Of a stretch of 64,000 nt of DNA, positions 9,241 to 17,899 are shown piece by piece (position 1 is the stretch's first letter; each line of letters starts with the position of its first letter). The notes beneath the pieces were generated by a model. That model saw nothing but the letters and a program-made list of their open reading frames with translations, had not been told where the DNA came from and ran no database searches. Source of the DNA: Lachnospiraceae bacterium (GTDB taxonomy: Bacteria > Bacillota > Clostridia > Lachnospirales > Lachnospiraceae); assembly GCA_004556655.1 (NCBI GenBank), contig SFGF01000005.1, positions 10,057 through 74,056 on the forward strand. Direction: 5' to 3'. A program made the position numbers and the translations under genes.

Positions 9241-10273
9241 GTTTACCCACTTTCTCTTTTTTCAAAGGACCGCCTACGATAACTCGCAAAAATGTATGAT
9301 TCAATATAATACTCGCTGCTGTAAGTACTGCACAGATTATCAGTACCGACAGAACACTTCTGGAAAAATACTGCAGCTTACTCAGTCGAAGTTGTTGGAA
9401 CATCCTGTGTTTTCGATAAAAATCGTCTACAAGGGGAATCAGGATCGTCTGATGCCATGCATAATATATCATAGAATATCTGCCGAGATAACGAATCCCT
9501 TTCCCAGCAAACTTCCAGGACAGCAAAACAATAAAAAGGATTCCTGCGAAAGCACCCAGATAGGTAACTGGTTCAATGCCATACTTACTGTCAAACATTT
9601 CCAGATGAGTTCCCGCAAATCTAAGATCTACTACAAGACACACCATGGTAACTGCCGCCGCTACAACAGCCAAAAGCCACTTCTTTGGGAAAGAAAACAC
9701 ATATTTTTCCAGAATGTCTTTTTCCCGACATAGGTATCCTACATAAAAGAACGGAAGTGCTGTCATACAGACGTCCATATTCCAGTAAAAAGGCTGACCG
9801 CCCATACGGAAATAAATAAGTCCCACCACAGTGATCACAACAATAATCGCCGCCAGAATTTTTTCATTTTTAACAAATCGCACCAACGCATAAAACAGAA
9901 TATTCAGACAGAAAAGACAGGCAATATACCACAACGTCCACATACGCTTCTGCTCCAGCAATCCCATAAATTCTCCTATCGCCCAGTCCATCGGAAAACG
10001 CATGAATTTATTCTGCCAGTACACGTCAAATATAATCATAGGGATTCCCAGACAAAAATAAGGTATGATGATCCGCCTCACTTTAGACCACAAAAAACTG
10101 CCAAACGACTCTTTCTGACTAAATACATAGCCAGACAAAAAGAAAAACAGCGGCATGTGAAAAGTATAAATGATGTTTCTTAAGTAAGAATAGTCCACAT
10201 GTGCAAAAATAACCAGTAAAATCCCGTACCCCTTGGCTGCGTCCAGCCAGGTAATTCTTTTGTTTGCTTCCAT
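9224..10273 (-). CDS. Acyltransferase family 3 membrane protein
   Basis: The 349-residue protein is an acyltransferase-3 family integral membrane enzyme with about ten hydrophobic segments. The opening KRITWLDAAKGYGILLVIFAH has the R-x-x-W-x-D and catalytic histidine region of this family, and HMPLFFFLSGYVF is the second family signature. Such proteins O-acetylate or O-succinylate surface polysaccharides, taking acyl groups across the membrane. Its place between the dehydratase and the fused transferase suggests acylation of the same polymer. It overlaps the next gene by 17 bases. Confidence 0.9.
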   Translation of the reverse strand: MEANKRITWLDAAKGYGILLVIFAHVDYSYLRNIIYTFHMPLFFFLSGYVFSQKESFGSFLWSKVRRIIIPYFCLGIPMIIFDVYWQNKFMRFPMDWAIGEFMGLLEQKRMWTLWYIACLFCLNILFYALVRFVKNEKILAAIIVVITVVGLIYFRMGGQPFYWNMDVCMTALPFFYVGYLCREKDILEKYVFSFPKKWLLAVVAAAVTMVCLVVDLRFAGTHLEMFDSKYGIEPVTYLGAFAGILFIVLLSWKFAGKGIRYLGRYSMIYYAWHQTILIPLVDDFYRKHRMFQQLRLSKLQYFSRSVLSVLIICAVLTAASIILNHTFLRVIVGGPLKKEKVGKHEEAK

Positions 10274-10315
10274 AAGTTTCCCCCATCTGCGTTTTTACTA
10301 ACCCAAACCCGGATC

Positions 10316-12178
10316 TTATATATTTTCCGGATGATATGTACTGACAATCTTCCTCACTGCTTCCCTGATATCCGCCCCATCTTTATACGCTTCTTCTTTT
10401 AACCATTTCAGTTGTTCCATAAACTCTTCTGTTTCGAACTGTATCGGCTTTCCTATAAATATTTTTTCATGAGCCGTTTTTTTCAATCCTTCTTCATCCA
10501 TCAAAAGTTCTTCGTATAATTTTTCGCCCGGCCGCAAACCGGTATAAACAATTCTAATATCTTCATCCGGACGAAGACCTGACAACTTTATCAAATTTCT
10601 TGCTAAATCATCAATTTTTACAGGTTCTCCCATATCAAGTACAAATATTTCTCCTCCATGCGCATATGCCCCAGCCTGCAGGACCAGAGAAACCGCTTCT
10701 GGAATCGTCATAAAATAACGGATAATGTTTTTGTCAGTTACCGTCACCGGTCCGCCTTTTTCAATTTGCTTTTTAAACAAAGGAATAACACTTCCGTTAC
10801 TTCCCAATACATTTCCGAAACGCACCGCAACAAATTCCGTCATGGATGTTTTATCCAAAGCCTGAATAATCATTTCACAGATTCTTTTCGAAGCCCCCAT
10901 AATATTTGTTGGATTTACTGCCTTGTCTGTTGAAATCAGAATGAAACGCTTGCATCCGTTCTCATCTGCTGCTCTTGCTGTATTTAAAGTTCCGAATACA
11001 TTGTTTTTAATCGCCTCGTTCGGGCTAGTTTCCATCAAAGGCACGTGCTTATGTGCAGCAGCATGATAAACTACATCCGGCTTATATTTCTGAAAAACCG
11101 TGTTTACCCGGTGCGTATTTCTCACCGATCCCACCAGGACCACCAGATTCAGATTGGGATATTTCATCTTCAGTTCCTGCTGAATATCATAAGCTGAATT
11201 TTCATAAATATCCAGAATAATCAATTGTTTTGGGGCATGTGATGCAACCTGCCTGCATAATTCACTGCCTATAGACCCCCCGCCTCCAGTGACCAAAACC
11301 ACTTTGTTTTTCACATATTCCAAAACAGATTCATTATTTATATTGATGGGATCTCTTCCCAACAGATCATCTATATTGACTTCTCTCAGTTTGGATATAC
11401 TGACTTCCTCATTAATCAACTGATAAATCCCAGGTAATGTTCTAAGTTTACATCCGGTTTCTTTACAGATATTCAAAATCTTCTTTTTTTCTTCATTTGA
11501 TATGGTAGGGATTGCAAATATAATTTCCTGAACATGATATTTTTTTACAGAAGATAAAATTTTATCTCGTCCGCCAACAATCGGCACTCCAAGGATTCTG
11601 CTTCCTTTTTTCACACTGCTGTCATCTATCACACAAACCACCTTGTTATCGAGATGAGAGCTTGTCTGTAATTCTTTAATAATAGCAAAACCTGCATCTC
11701 CCGCACCAATCACCATGGTAATAATCGCTGTTTTTGCATCCGTTACATGTAATCGTTGTTTCAAAAGTCTTAGAAATCTATAGGAAAATCTTCCCACCAT
11801 CATCATTGGAAGTAAAAGCAGAAAATAGAGAATATAATAAGACCTCGGCATTCGATATTCCATCATATAGGTTCCTACCAACTGTAATCCTGAGGATACC
11901 AGACAGGCCATTGAAAGATTAAGTAATTCCGTTACACTTGCATATCTCCATAAGCTTTCATACAAGGCAAATAAACTAAACACCAAAAGAGTGATAATAA
12001 CATTGAAAATACTATAATGCATTAGCGATGTTATATAAACCGGTTTAATTTTTTCAGGATGAAATTCATATCGAATCAACAATGCTAAATACTCTGCCAA
12101 TAAAATCACTAAAACATCATATATGATTAAAAGTGAAATTCTTATTCGCTTTTTAGGGTTTTTAATATTTTTCAGCAT
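10316..12178 (-). CDS. Membrane-bound nucleotide-sugar 4,6-dehydratase (CapD/FlaA1/PglF type)
   Basis: The 620-residue protein has four N-terminal membrane segments in roughly the first 130 residues. A CoA-binding-like Rossmann region follows (VIGAGDAG), then a C-terminal short-chain dehydrogenase domain beginning VVLVTGGGGSIGSELCRQV. STDKAVNPTNIMGASKR is the catalytic region typical of this group, where methionine replaces the usual tyrosine. Homologues convert UDP-GlcNAc to a 4-keto-6-deoxy sugar, the first step to bacillosamine-, FucNAc- or QuiNAc-type sugars. It is the first gene of the long operon, with promoter at 12219-12247 and ribosome site GGAGAAAAATA. The downstream aminotransferase or reductase is not in this window. 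Confidence 0.92.
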   Translation of the reverse strand: MLKNIKNPKKRIRISLLIIYDVLVILLAEYLALLIRYEFHPEKIKPVYITSLMHYSIFNVIITLLVFSLFALYESLWRYASVTELLNLSMACLVSSGLQLVGTYMMEYRMPRSYYILYFLLLLPMMMVGRFSYRFLRLLKQRLHVTDAKTAIITMVIGAGDAGFAIIKELQTSSHLDNKVVCVIDDSSVKKGSRILGVPIVGGRDKILSSVKKYHVQEIIFAIPTISNEEKKKILNICKETGCKLRTLPGIYQLINEEVSISKLREVNIDDLLGRDPININNESVLEYVKNKVVLVTGGGGSIGSELCRQVASHAPKQLIILDIYENSAYDIQQELKMKYPNLNLVVLVGSVRNTHRVNTVFQKYKPDVVYHAAAHKHVPLMETSPNEAIKNNVFGTLNTARAADENGCKRFILISTDKAVNPTNIMGASKRICEMIIQALDKTSMTEFVAVRFGNVLGSNGSVIPLFKKQIEKGGPVTVTDKNIIRYFMTIPEAVSLVLQAGAYAHGGEIFVLDMGEPVKIDDLARNLIKLSGLRPDEDIRIVYTGLRPGEKLYEELLMDEEGLKKTAHEKIFIGKPIQFETEEFMEQLKWLKEEAYKDGADIREAVRKIVSTYHPENI

Positions 12179-12218
12179 TATTTTTCTCCATTATCAAAGG
12201 TTATAAATAATCTGATTG

Positions 12219-12247
12219 ATTATACCATAATTCGATTTTTTTTTCAA
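12219..12247 (-). promoter_or_regulatory. Sigma-A promoter of the surface-polymer operon
   Basis: On the minus strand, TTGAAA (12242-12247) and a perfect TATAAT (12219-12224) are separated by 17 bases. They lie about 40 bases upstream of the dehydratase gene. No other strong promoter was noticed in the tightly packed genes down to position 1, so this may drive the whole cluster. Confidence 0.8.
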
Positions 12248-12264
12248 TGTATGACGAAAAATAG

Positions 12265-12304
12265 CAAAAAGAGCTGCCATTCATATGAACGAATAACAGC
12301 TCTT
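12265..12304 (-). terminator. Rho-independent terminator of the first L,D-transpeptidase gene
   Basis: Arms at 12269-12282 and 12291-12304 pair as an 8-bp stem (AAGAGCTG/CAGCTCTT) plus a 4-bp upper stem around a 2x2 mismatch. On the minus strand the stem is followed by TTT and a second T-rich stretch. It separates the transpeptidase gene from the polymer operon. Confidence 0.75.
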
Positions 12305-12312
12305 CATCACAT

Positions 12313-14544
12313 TTATTTTTTTACATTCGGATCTGTCGGATCCCAGTTCTGACTTGCCGGTATTTTTATCGTTGCCGGTTTGTCAAAAGGTGTAGCCGCA
12401 GTATCACTTATGGTAACTGTTGTTTTCAAAGGACAATTATCATAAATCCATTTGGCATCTCTTACACAAAGTCGTACACATCCGTGAGATGCAGGAGAAC
12501 CCAATTTATTGTATTCAGCTGCGCTCAGATTATAACTGGTCTGGTTAGAACCAGCCACAGAATGGAATAATATGCCGCCCACGATACGAGTACAGTACTG
12601 ACCATAAGACGGTCCCATCAATGTATGCCAGCGTTTCTGCTCAGAAGTTTTGAATGTACCGGTAGGAGTCGGTGTACCCGGCAATCCTACAGAACATGCA
12701 AATGTTTTCACCGGAATAATATAATTGCCTGCACCGTCCTGTGCATATACCATAACCTGACACTTAGCACGATTTACAGTAATATAATAGGATGACTGTC
12801 TTCCGATCACACTGTCCAGATCCTGAACCAGTGCACCATTACTTCCAAAGTAATATTTATATCCGCCAATATACTTCCATCCTGTAACCATGGTTCCGTC
12901 AGCTTCAAACGAATACCATTTTCCATCAATTTTCAGCCAGGTTTTCTTATAATATGTACCATCTTTTAATTCATAGTACCATTTGCCATCAACTTTTACC
13001 CATTTAGCGTCTTCATATACAGTTCCATAATTGGGAATCCATTTGCCGTCTGCACCTACATAGTATGGACCGATCCAAGTACTGGTAGCCATAGCCCCGC
13101 TTCCTGTAAGATAATAATTTCCAACCCATCTATTGGCAGCCATAGCTCCGCTTCCATCAGAATAGTACCAGACATTCTTTACCTGATACCAGCCGGTCTT
13201 CATAGCTCCTGTTTCAGGTGTCAGATAATACCATTTGCCACTCAGCTGAATCCATCCTTCCTGCATGGCTCCGCTTCCGGCAAGATAATACCAGGTACCT
13301 CCCAGATTCAGCCAGCCGGTCTTCATAGCTCCACTGCTGTCAGAATAGTACCAGACATTATTCACCTGATACCAGCCGGTCTTCATCACACCGTTCTCAG
13401 GTGTAAGATAATACCAGATACTTCCCTGCTTCAACCAGCCTTCCTGCATGGCCCCACTTCCGGAAAAGTAATACCACTGACCGGAAAGCTTGAGCCATCC
13501 TGTCTGCATGGCTCCGCTTCCATCACAGTAATACGTCTTTCCGTCTTCTGCAGTAAAAAATCCTGTCATCATCATATTGGTAGCCGGATCCATATAATAC
13601 CACTTTCCGTTGATACTTTTCCATCCGGAAGCCGCTTTTCCATTTTCTATCCAGTACCAGTTTCCGTCAATTTGCTGCCAACCGTTTTGTATTACTACCT
13701 CCGTTGCTTTTCCGGTTGATGCATCAAAATAATACATCACACCATCCACTGTATAATGACCAGTCTGTGCAACCCCTTCTGTATCCAGATAATACACAGC
13801 ATCTTCAATCTCATATTTTCCTGCTGTATTATTATCTTTCCTGCCTTCCTCATCCAGATGATACCACGTTTTCTCTGCGACCTGCTGCCATCCGGTGATT
13901 ACTACAGCTTCTCCCTGGTATCCATTCAGCCATACGCCGTCTTCTGATTGTGACCATCCGTTCTGTTCCGTATCAACCGTACCATCAGCTCTCAAAAAGT
14001 ACCATTTATCAGAAATCACATCCGGCTGCTGCCAGCCGTCTTTACCAACTGCCTGCAGATCGTCAACAACTTCTCCATACTCATCCAGCCAGCACCATAT
14101 CGGAAGCCCTTCTTGTGTTACCAGGGTCTCTGGTGCCCACTGGTCAAAAAGCATGGCACCCAATCCACTTTCCGGATCATCTCCTTCAGGATTAAAATAA
14201 TAAATCACATCGACAGATCCACTTTCCGTCTCAAAAGTAAATCCTATAAATCCCGTCTCCAGATATCCGTTTTCATCTATTGAATAATACCCTGTCTCTG
14301 TTTCATAGATTCCTTCCGATGCATTCTTTATATTATCTTCATCACTTGTATCCAAAAGATACCATCTTCCATCTGTTTCATCTTGTTTCCACTCGTAAGA
14401 CTCTTCGACAGTTTCTTCCGATTCTTCAAGTGTCACCAATGCAGACTCATCATCCGAAGATTCACTTGCAGCAAACACAGGCACCGTTGTTGATAATATC
14501 ATCATGATCCCCAGACCAACTAAGAGACTTTTTCTCTTCTTCAT
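12313..14544 (-). CDS. Secreted L,D-transpeptidase with cell-wall-binding repeats (paralogue 1)
   Basis: This 743-residue exported protein has a signal peptide (MKKRKSLLVGLGIMMILSTT... cut near VFAAS). An acidic region follows, then a long array of about 20-residue choline-binding-like repeats (pattern GW-x-WYY-x-GAM-x-GW) from about residue 150 to 590. A YkuD L,D-transpeptidase domain ends it. The catalytic motif is SHGCVRL with Cys689 and His687. It should cross-link or anchor peptidoglycan by 3-3 bonds while the repeats hold it on wall polymer. The start at 14544 is preferred because GGGAGGAGG precedes it; an in-frame ATG at 14565 lacks this. It is a tandem paralogue of 14709-16829 and has its own promoter and terminator. 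Confidence 0.93.
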   Translation of the reverse strand: MKKRKSLLVGLGIMMILSTTVPVFAASESSDDESALVTLEESEETVEESYEWKQDETDGRWYLLDTSDEDNIKNASEGIYETETGYYSIDENGYLETGFIGFTFETESGSVDVIYYFNPEGDDPESGLGAMLFDQWAPETLVTQEGLPIWCWLDEYGEVVDDLQAVGKDGWQQPDVISDKWYFLRADGTVDTEQNGWSQSEDGVWLNGYQGEAVVITGWQQVAEKTWYHLDEEGRKDNNTAGKYEIEDAVYYLDTEGVAQTGHYTVDGVMYYFDASTGKATEVVIQNGWQQIDGNWYWIENGKAASGWKSINGKWYYMDPATNMMMTGFFTAEDGKTYYCDGSGAMQTGWLKLSGQWYYFSGSGAMQEGWLKQGSIWYYLTPENGVMKTGWYQVNNVWYYSDSSGAMKTGWLNLGGTWYYLAGSGAMQEGWIQLSGKWYYLTPETGAMKTGWYQVKNVWYYSDGSGAMAANRWVGNYYLTGSGAMATSTWIGPYYVGADGKWIPNYGTVYEDAKWVKVDGKWYYELKDGTYYKKTWLKIDGKWYSFEADGTMVTGWKYIGGYKYYFGSNGALVQDLDSVIGRQSSYYITVNRAKCQVMVYAQDGAGNYIIPVKTFACSVGLPGTPTPTGTFKTSEQKRWHTLMGPSYGQYCTRIVGGILFHSVAGSNQTSYNLSAAEYNKLGSPASHGCVRLCVRDAKWIYDNCPLKTTVTISDTAATPFDKPATIKIPASQNWDPTDPNVKK
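12328..12387. repeat. 60-bp exact direct repeat, copy 1
   Basis: These 60 bases are identical to 14724-14783. Both copies encode the C-terminal tail of the tandem L,D-transpeptidases, including the segment PATIKIPASQNW. Identity at silent positions points to recent duplication or gene conversion. Confidence 0.9.
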
Positions 14545-14586
14545 TCTTATCCTCCTCCCGTTCATCAGGTAAAGTTACGTTCTTTT

Positions 14587-14615
14587 ATTCTATAACAATC
14601 CTCTAGAAAATTCAA
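14587..14615 (-). promoter_or_regulatory. Sigma-A promoter of L,D-transpeptidase paralogue 1
   Basis: On the minus strand, TTGAAT (14610-14615) and TAGAAT (14587-14592) are 17 bases apart. They lie about 40 bases upstream of the start at 14544. Confidence 0.7.
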
Positions 14616-14646
14616 CCGGTTAACCAAATTACTATTGCAAAATTGT

Positions 14647-14682
14647 AAAAAAATGGTGCTGATTATTATGTCAACACCATTT
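14647..14682 (-). terminator. Rho-independent terminator of L,D-transpeptidase paralogue 2
   Basis: Arms at 14651-14662 and 14671-14682 form a 12-bp stem with one mismatch (AAATGGTG core). On the minus strand the stem runs into an unbroken T tract covering 14647-14653. It isolates the two transpeptidase genes transcriptionally. Confidence 0.75.
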
Positions 14683-14708
14683 TCACTTAACTTTTTCTTA
14701 ATATTTTA

Positions 14709-16829
14709 TTACTTTTTCACATCCGGATCTGTCGGATCCCAGTTCTGACTTGCCGGTATTTTTATCGTTGCCGGTTTGTCAAACGGTGAGTATGCAGTAT
14801 CCGAAATAACTACTGTTGTTCCATAATGACAATTATCATAAATCCATTTGGCATCACGTACACACAGTCGAATACATCCATGTGATGCCGGCTGTCCCAA
14901 CAGATTATACTGAGCCGCCGGTAACGAATATGTCGGATCTGTTGAAGTGCATGCTACGGAATGGAACCAGATGCCACCCTTCGGAACTACAAGACTGCCA
15001 TATTTTCCCCATGACGGTCCCATCAGAGTTACAACTTTCTGCTGTGTAAGAATACAATAAGTTCCCGTCGGTGTTGGTGTGTTAGGAAGCCCCACAGAAC
15101 ATGCAAACGTCTTAACCGGAATACAATATCTTCCTGTTTCATCTTTTGCATACACCATAACCTGACATTTTGCCCGGTTAACTGTGATGTAATAAGAGCT
15201 CTGCTTTCCTATAACGCTGTCCAGATCCTGTATCAGAACACCACTCTTATTGAAATAATATTTATAATCTCCAACATACTTCCAACCGGTCACAAGATTT
15301 CCTGATTTATCCCGGAAATACCAGTTTCCATTTTTTCTTTCCCAGTTTCCTTCAACCGTCTGTTCAATCACACTGGGATGACGATAATTAGGAATCCATT
15401 TTCCATCGCTGCCTACCCAATAGCGATTATCAACCCATGCATTGGTAAGCATCGCCCCTGAAGGACCCACATAATAATCACCGATCCAACTTGAGGAAAC
15501 CATAGCACCGTTGGCATAGGAATAATACCATGTGGTACCATCCTGATACCAACCAATCATCATTGCCCCACTTTGTGGATTTAGATAATACCAGGTACTT
15601 CCATATTTCAGCCATCCTGTTTTCATAGCTCCGCTTCCACTAAGATAGTACCAGGTATTTCCCAGCTTAATCCATCCAGTCTGCATCGCTCCGCTTGCAT
15701 CAGAATAATACCAGGTACTTCCATCTAAATACCATCCTGTCTTCATCGCACCGTTAGCAGGATCCAGATAATACCAGGTATTTCCCTGTTTCAGCCATCC
15801 AACAGCAATCGCTCCGCTGTTATGCATCCAGTACCAGCTACTTCCCAGCTTATGCCATCCACCACCGACCATGGCTCCGCTGGAATCACAATAATATTTA
15901 TTACCGGCAGTATCTGTAAAGAATCCCGTCTTCATAATACCATTCTGTGGATCCATATAGTACCATTTACCACCGATACTTCTCCATCCGGTAGCTGTCT
16001 TACCATTTTCAAACCAGTACCAGTTGCCATCGATCATTTTCCAACCATTAATATTCTGGGAAGCAATCTGATGCTTTTCATTAAAATAATATGCTTTTCC
16101 TTCAATTGTCACCCAGCCGGTATATTCCTGAATCACTCCATCACTATTCAGATAATATGTAGCACCATTGATTTTCTGGAAACCCGTTGCCGGAACAGCC
16201 TCCCCATTGGCTGCATCAAGATATTTTCCCTCGAACTCTATAATACCATTTTGGGATGTATCTATACTTCCGTCCTCATTAAGAAAATAATAGGTTTCCT
16301 CAATTAACTGCCAGCCAATCTTGTCAGATGCCTGAGTACCATCTTCATTGATATAGACCCATTTATCTCCTACTTTATTCCAGCCTGCAACTAATTCGGG
16401 TTCTTCTATCTCCTCATCCGGTAGGATCAGCTTTCCAAGTCCGTCTTTCGGAGCAACTATTCCATTTTCCTCCGAATATACTACAACCGAATAGTTTCCA
16501 ACCGTAATACCGGTATCATCTTCATCCAGAGTTGCAAGATCTTCCTCTTTAATCTCTACAGTACCATCTGTTACCAACAAACCATTTTTGATGAAATAAT
16601 AATCACCATTCCACTTATAAACACCATCGTCTTCTACAGTAGATTCATTTGCTTTTTTTACCAGACTCCAGGTATTATCTTCATTATCTTTCCACGTATA
16701 TGGTGATTCATCGATTTGCTCATCCATACCGACAAGATTAGAATCTATCGCAGTTGCCGCTACCGGCACACCGACAGATAACGCTATCATGATACCAAGT
16801 CCCATCAACAGACTTCGTCTTACCCTCAT
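14709..16829 (-). CDS. Secreted L,D-transpeptidase with cell-wall-binding repeats (paralogue 2)
   Basis: The 706-residue protein has the same plan as paralogue 1: signal peptide (MRVRRSLLMGLGIMIALSVGVPVAA), acidic linker, about twenty GW/WYY/GAM-type wall-binding repeats, and a C-terminal YkuD domain with SHGCIRL (Cys652). The tail ending DPTDPDVKK is nearly identical to that of paralogue 1. The start at 16829 is chosen because AAGGAGGAACAAAA sits just before it; in-frame ATGs further upstream have no such site. It is transcribed from its own promoter, divergently from the LicC-like gene. Whether the repeats bind choline depends on the wall polymer, but the aromatic spacing is that of choline-binding modules. 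Confidence 0.93.
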   Translation of the reverse strand: MRVRRSLLMGLGIMIALSVGVPVAATAIDSNLVGMDEQIDESPYTWKDNEDNTWSLVKKANESTVEDDGVYKWNGDYYFIKNGLLVTDGTVEIKEEDLATLDEDDTGITVGNYSVVVYSEENGIVAPKDGLGKLILPDEEIEEPELVAGWNKVGDKWVYINEDGTQASDKIGWQLIEETYYFLNEDGSIDTSQNGIIEFEGKYLDAANGEAVPATGFQKINGATYYLNSDGVIQEYTGWVTIEGKAYYFNEKHQIASQNINGWKMIDGNWYWFENGKTATGWRSIGGKWYYMDPQNGIMKTGFFTDTAGNKYYCDSSGAMVGGGWHKLGSSWYWMHNSGAIAVGWLKQGNTWYYLDPANGAMKTGWYLDGSTWYYSDASGAMQTGWIKLGNTWYYLSGSGAMKTGWLKYGSTWYYLNPQSGAMMIGWYQDGTTWYYSYANGAMVSSSWIGDYYVGPSGAMLTNAWVDNRYWVGSDGKWIPNYRHPSVIEQTVEGNWERKNGNWYFRDKSGNLVTGWKYVGDYKYYFNKSGVLIQDLDSVIGKQSSYYITVNRAKCQVMVYAKDETGRYCIPVKTFACSVGLPNTPTPTGTYCILTQQKVVTLMGPSWGKYGSLVVPKGGIWFHSVACTSTDPTYSLPAAQYNLLGQPASHGCIRLCVRDAKWIYDNCHYGTTVVISDTAYSPFDKPATIKIPASQNWDPTDPDVKK
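14724..14783. repeat. 60-bp exact direct repeat, copy 2
   Basis: This segment is identical to 12328-12387 and lies at the same place in the paralogous gene. It is a possible substrate for recombination that would delete or fuse the two genes. Confidence 0.9.
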
Positions 16830-16864
16830 TTTTGTTCCTCCTTCAAAATCATTCATACAAAGTA

Positions 16865-16893
16865 ATTGTAGTACAAAGCTCAAATTTTTTCAA
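16865..16893 (-). promoter_or_regulatory. Sigma-A promoter of L,D-transpeptidase paralogue 2
   Basis: On the minus strand, TTGAAA (16888-16893) and TACAAT (16865-16870) are 17 bases apart. They lie about 35 bases upstream of the start at 16829 and back-to-back with the plus-strand promoter at 16945-16973. Confidence 0.7.
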
Positions 16894-16944
16894 TCTATAT
16901 ATGGTGACTTTTTTATTACAATTTTCTTTTTCTTTTCTCCCTAC

Positions 16945-16973
16945 TTGACATTCTTCTGTAACTACACTAAAAT
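16945..16973 (+). promoter_or_regulatory. Sigma-A promoter of the LicC-like gene
   Basis: TTGACA (16945-16950), a 17-base spacer and TAAAAT (16968-16973) lie 30 bases before the start codon at 17003. Confidence 0.78.
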
Positions 16974-17002
16974 CAAAAAATAATATATACAGGAGGCTTC
17001 AC

Positions 17003-17791
17003 ATGTTTAAAAGCGATTTTGAGGCCCACTATCAGAACGGGGATTATGAAGCGATTTCTCAATACAAAGTAGATAATGCCATCATTATGGCTGCCGGTTT
17101 TTCTTCCAGGTTTGCACCGCTTTCCGACACTACTCCCAAAGCTTTGCTGAAAGTTAAGGGTGAGATTATGATTGAACGTCAGATACGTCAGCTGATTGAG
17201 GCTGGAGTCCCGGAAATCTATGTGGTTGTGGGTCATAAGAAAGAAATGTTCTATTATCTTTCCGATAAGTATGGTGTTCACATCATAGAAAATCCGGATT
17301 ACGCTTCCAGGAATAATCATTCCTCTATCTATGCAGCAAGAGAATATCTGGGCAACTCTTATATTTGTTCTGCAGATAATTATTTTATGGAAAATGTTTT
17401 TGAACCTTATGTATATGAGCCTTACTATTCTGCCGTATATATCAGTGGTCCAACCAAGGAATATTGTCTATCCACCAATTTTAATGGGCGCATAACTCAT
17501 GTTAAAATCGGAGGTTCCGATTCCTGGTGTATGATGGGACATTCCTATTGGGACAGAAACTTTTCTCAGCGTTTTGTCGACCTTCTTGAAGCAGAGTATG
17601 ATCTGCCGCAGACCAAAGATATGTACTGGGAAAGTATCTACATCAGACATCTGGATAAACTGACTTTGTACATCCGCAAATACCCGGATGGTATTATAAG
17701 GGAATTCGATAATCTCGATGAACTTTGTCTTTTTGACACATCTTACATTCCATATAGAGATTCTTTATCAAAACAGACCGATTCCAAATGA
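17003..17791 (+). CDS. LicC-like nucleotidyltransferase (probable phosphocholine cytidylyltransferase)
   Basis: This 262-residue protein is a sugar-phosphate-type nucleotidyltransferase. After a 25-residue leader, AIIMAAGFSSRFAPL has the nucleotide-binding GxGxR-like loop, followed by TPKALLKV with the catalytic lysine. The body matches the pattern of pneumococcal LicC: VVVGHKKEMFYYL, YGVHIIENPDYA, and SADNYFMEN, the counterpart of LicC DADNYLFKN. LicC makes CDP-choline for decorating teichoic acid with phosphocholine. A kinase or LicD transferase partner is not in the window, so choline is likely but not proven as substrate. A strong AGGAGG site precedes the start, and a terminator overlaps the stop. 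Confidence 0.82.
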   Translation: MFKSDFEAHYQNGDYEAISQYKVDNAIIMAAGFSSRFAPLSDTTPKALLKVKGEIMIERQIRQLIEAGVPEIYVVVGHKKEMFYYLSDKYGVHIIENPDYASRNNHSSIYAAREYLGNSYICSADNYFMENVFEPYVYEPYYSAVYISGPTKEYCLSTNFNGRITHVKIGGSDSWCMMGHSYWDRNFSQRFVDLLEAEYDLPQTKDMYWESIYIRHLDKLTLYIRKYPDGIIREFDNLDELCLFDTSYIPYRDSLSKQTDSK

Positions 17792-17803
17792 ATCGGTTTT
17801 CTT
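17777..17803 (+). terminator. Rho-independent terminator of the LicC-like gene
   Basis: An 8-bp stem (ACCGATTC/GAATCGGT, 17777-17784 with 17790-17797) and a 5-base loop are followed by TTTCTTTTC. The stop codon TGA lies in the loop and right arm. Confidence 0.7.
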
Positions 17804-17830
17804 TTCTTGATTTTTTACTTTTTTGTGTTT

Positions 17831-17862
17831 TTTTCGACATATTATGTCTAATTTTTCGAATA
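17831..17862. promoter_or_regulatory. Spo0A-box-like sites and palindrome upstream of the Spo0A-C gene
   Basis: TTCGACA at 17833-17839 is a perfect reverse-orientation 0A-box core (TGTCGAA). A second, degenerate match TTTTCGAATA spans about 17853-17862. A 13-bp palindrome GACATA-T-TATGTC starts inside the first box at 17836. All lie within 70 bases of the Spo0A-C start. Binding is a prediction. Confidence 0.45.
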
Positions 17863-17899
17863 AGTATATGGGAATATTTTCCAGGAAAGGAGACATAAG

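Noticed and set aside
12960..13700. Regularly spaced near-identical stretches of about 60 bases that resemble a repeat array.
   Set aside because: They are in frame and encode the GW/WYY wall-binding modules. Spacers are not unique and there are no cas genes, so it is not CRISPR.
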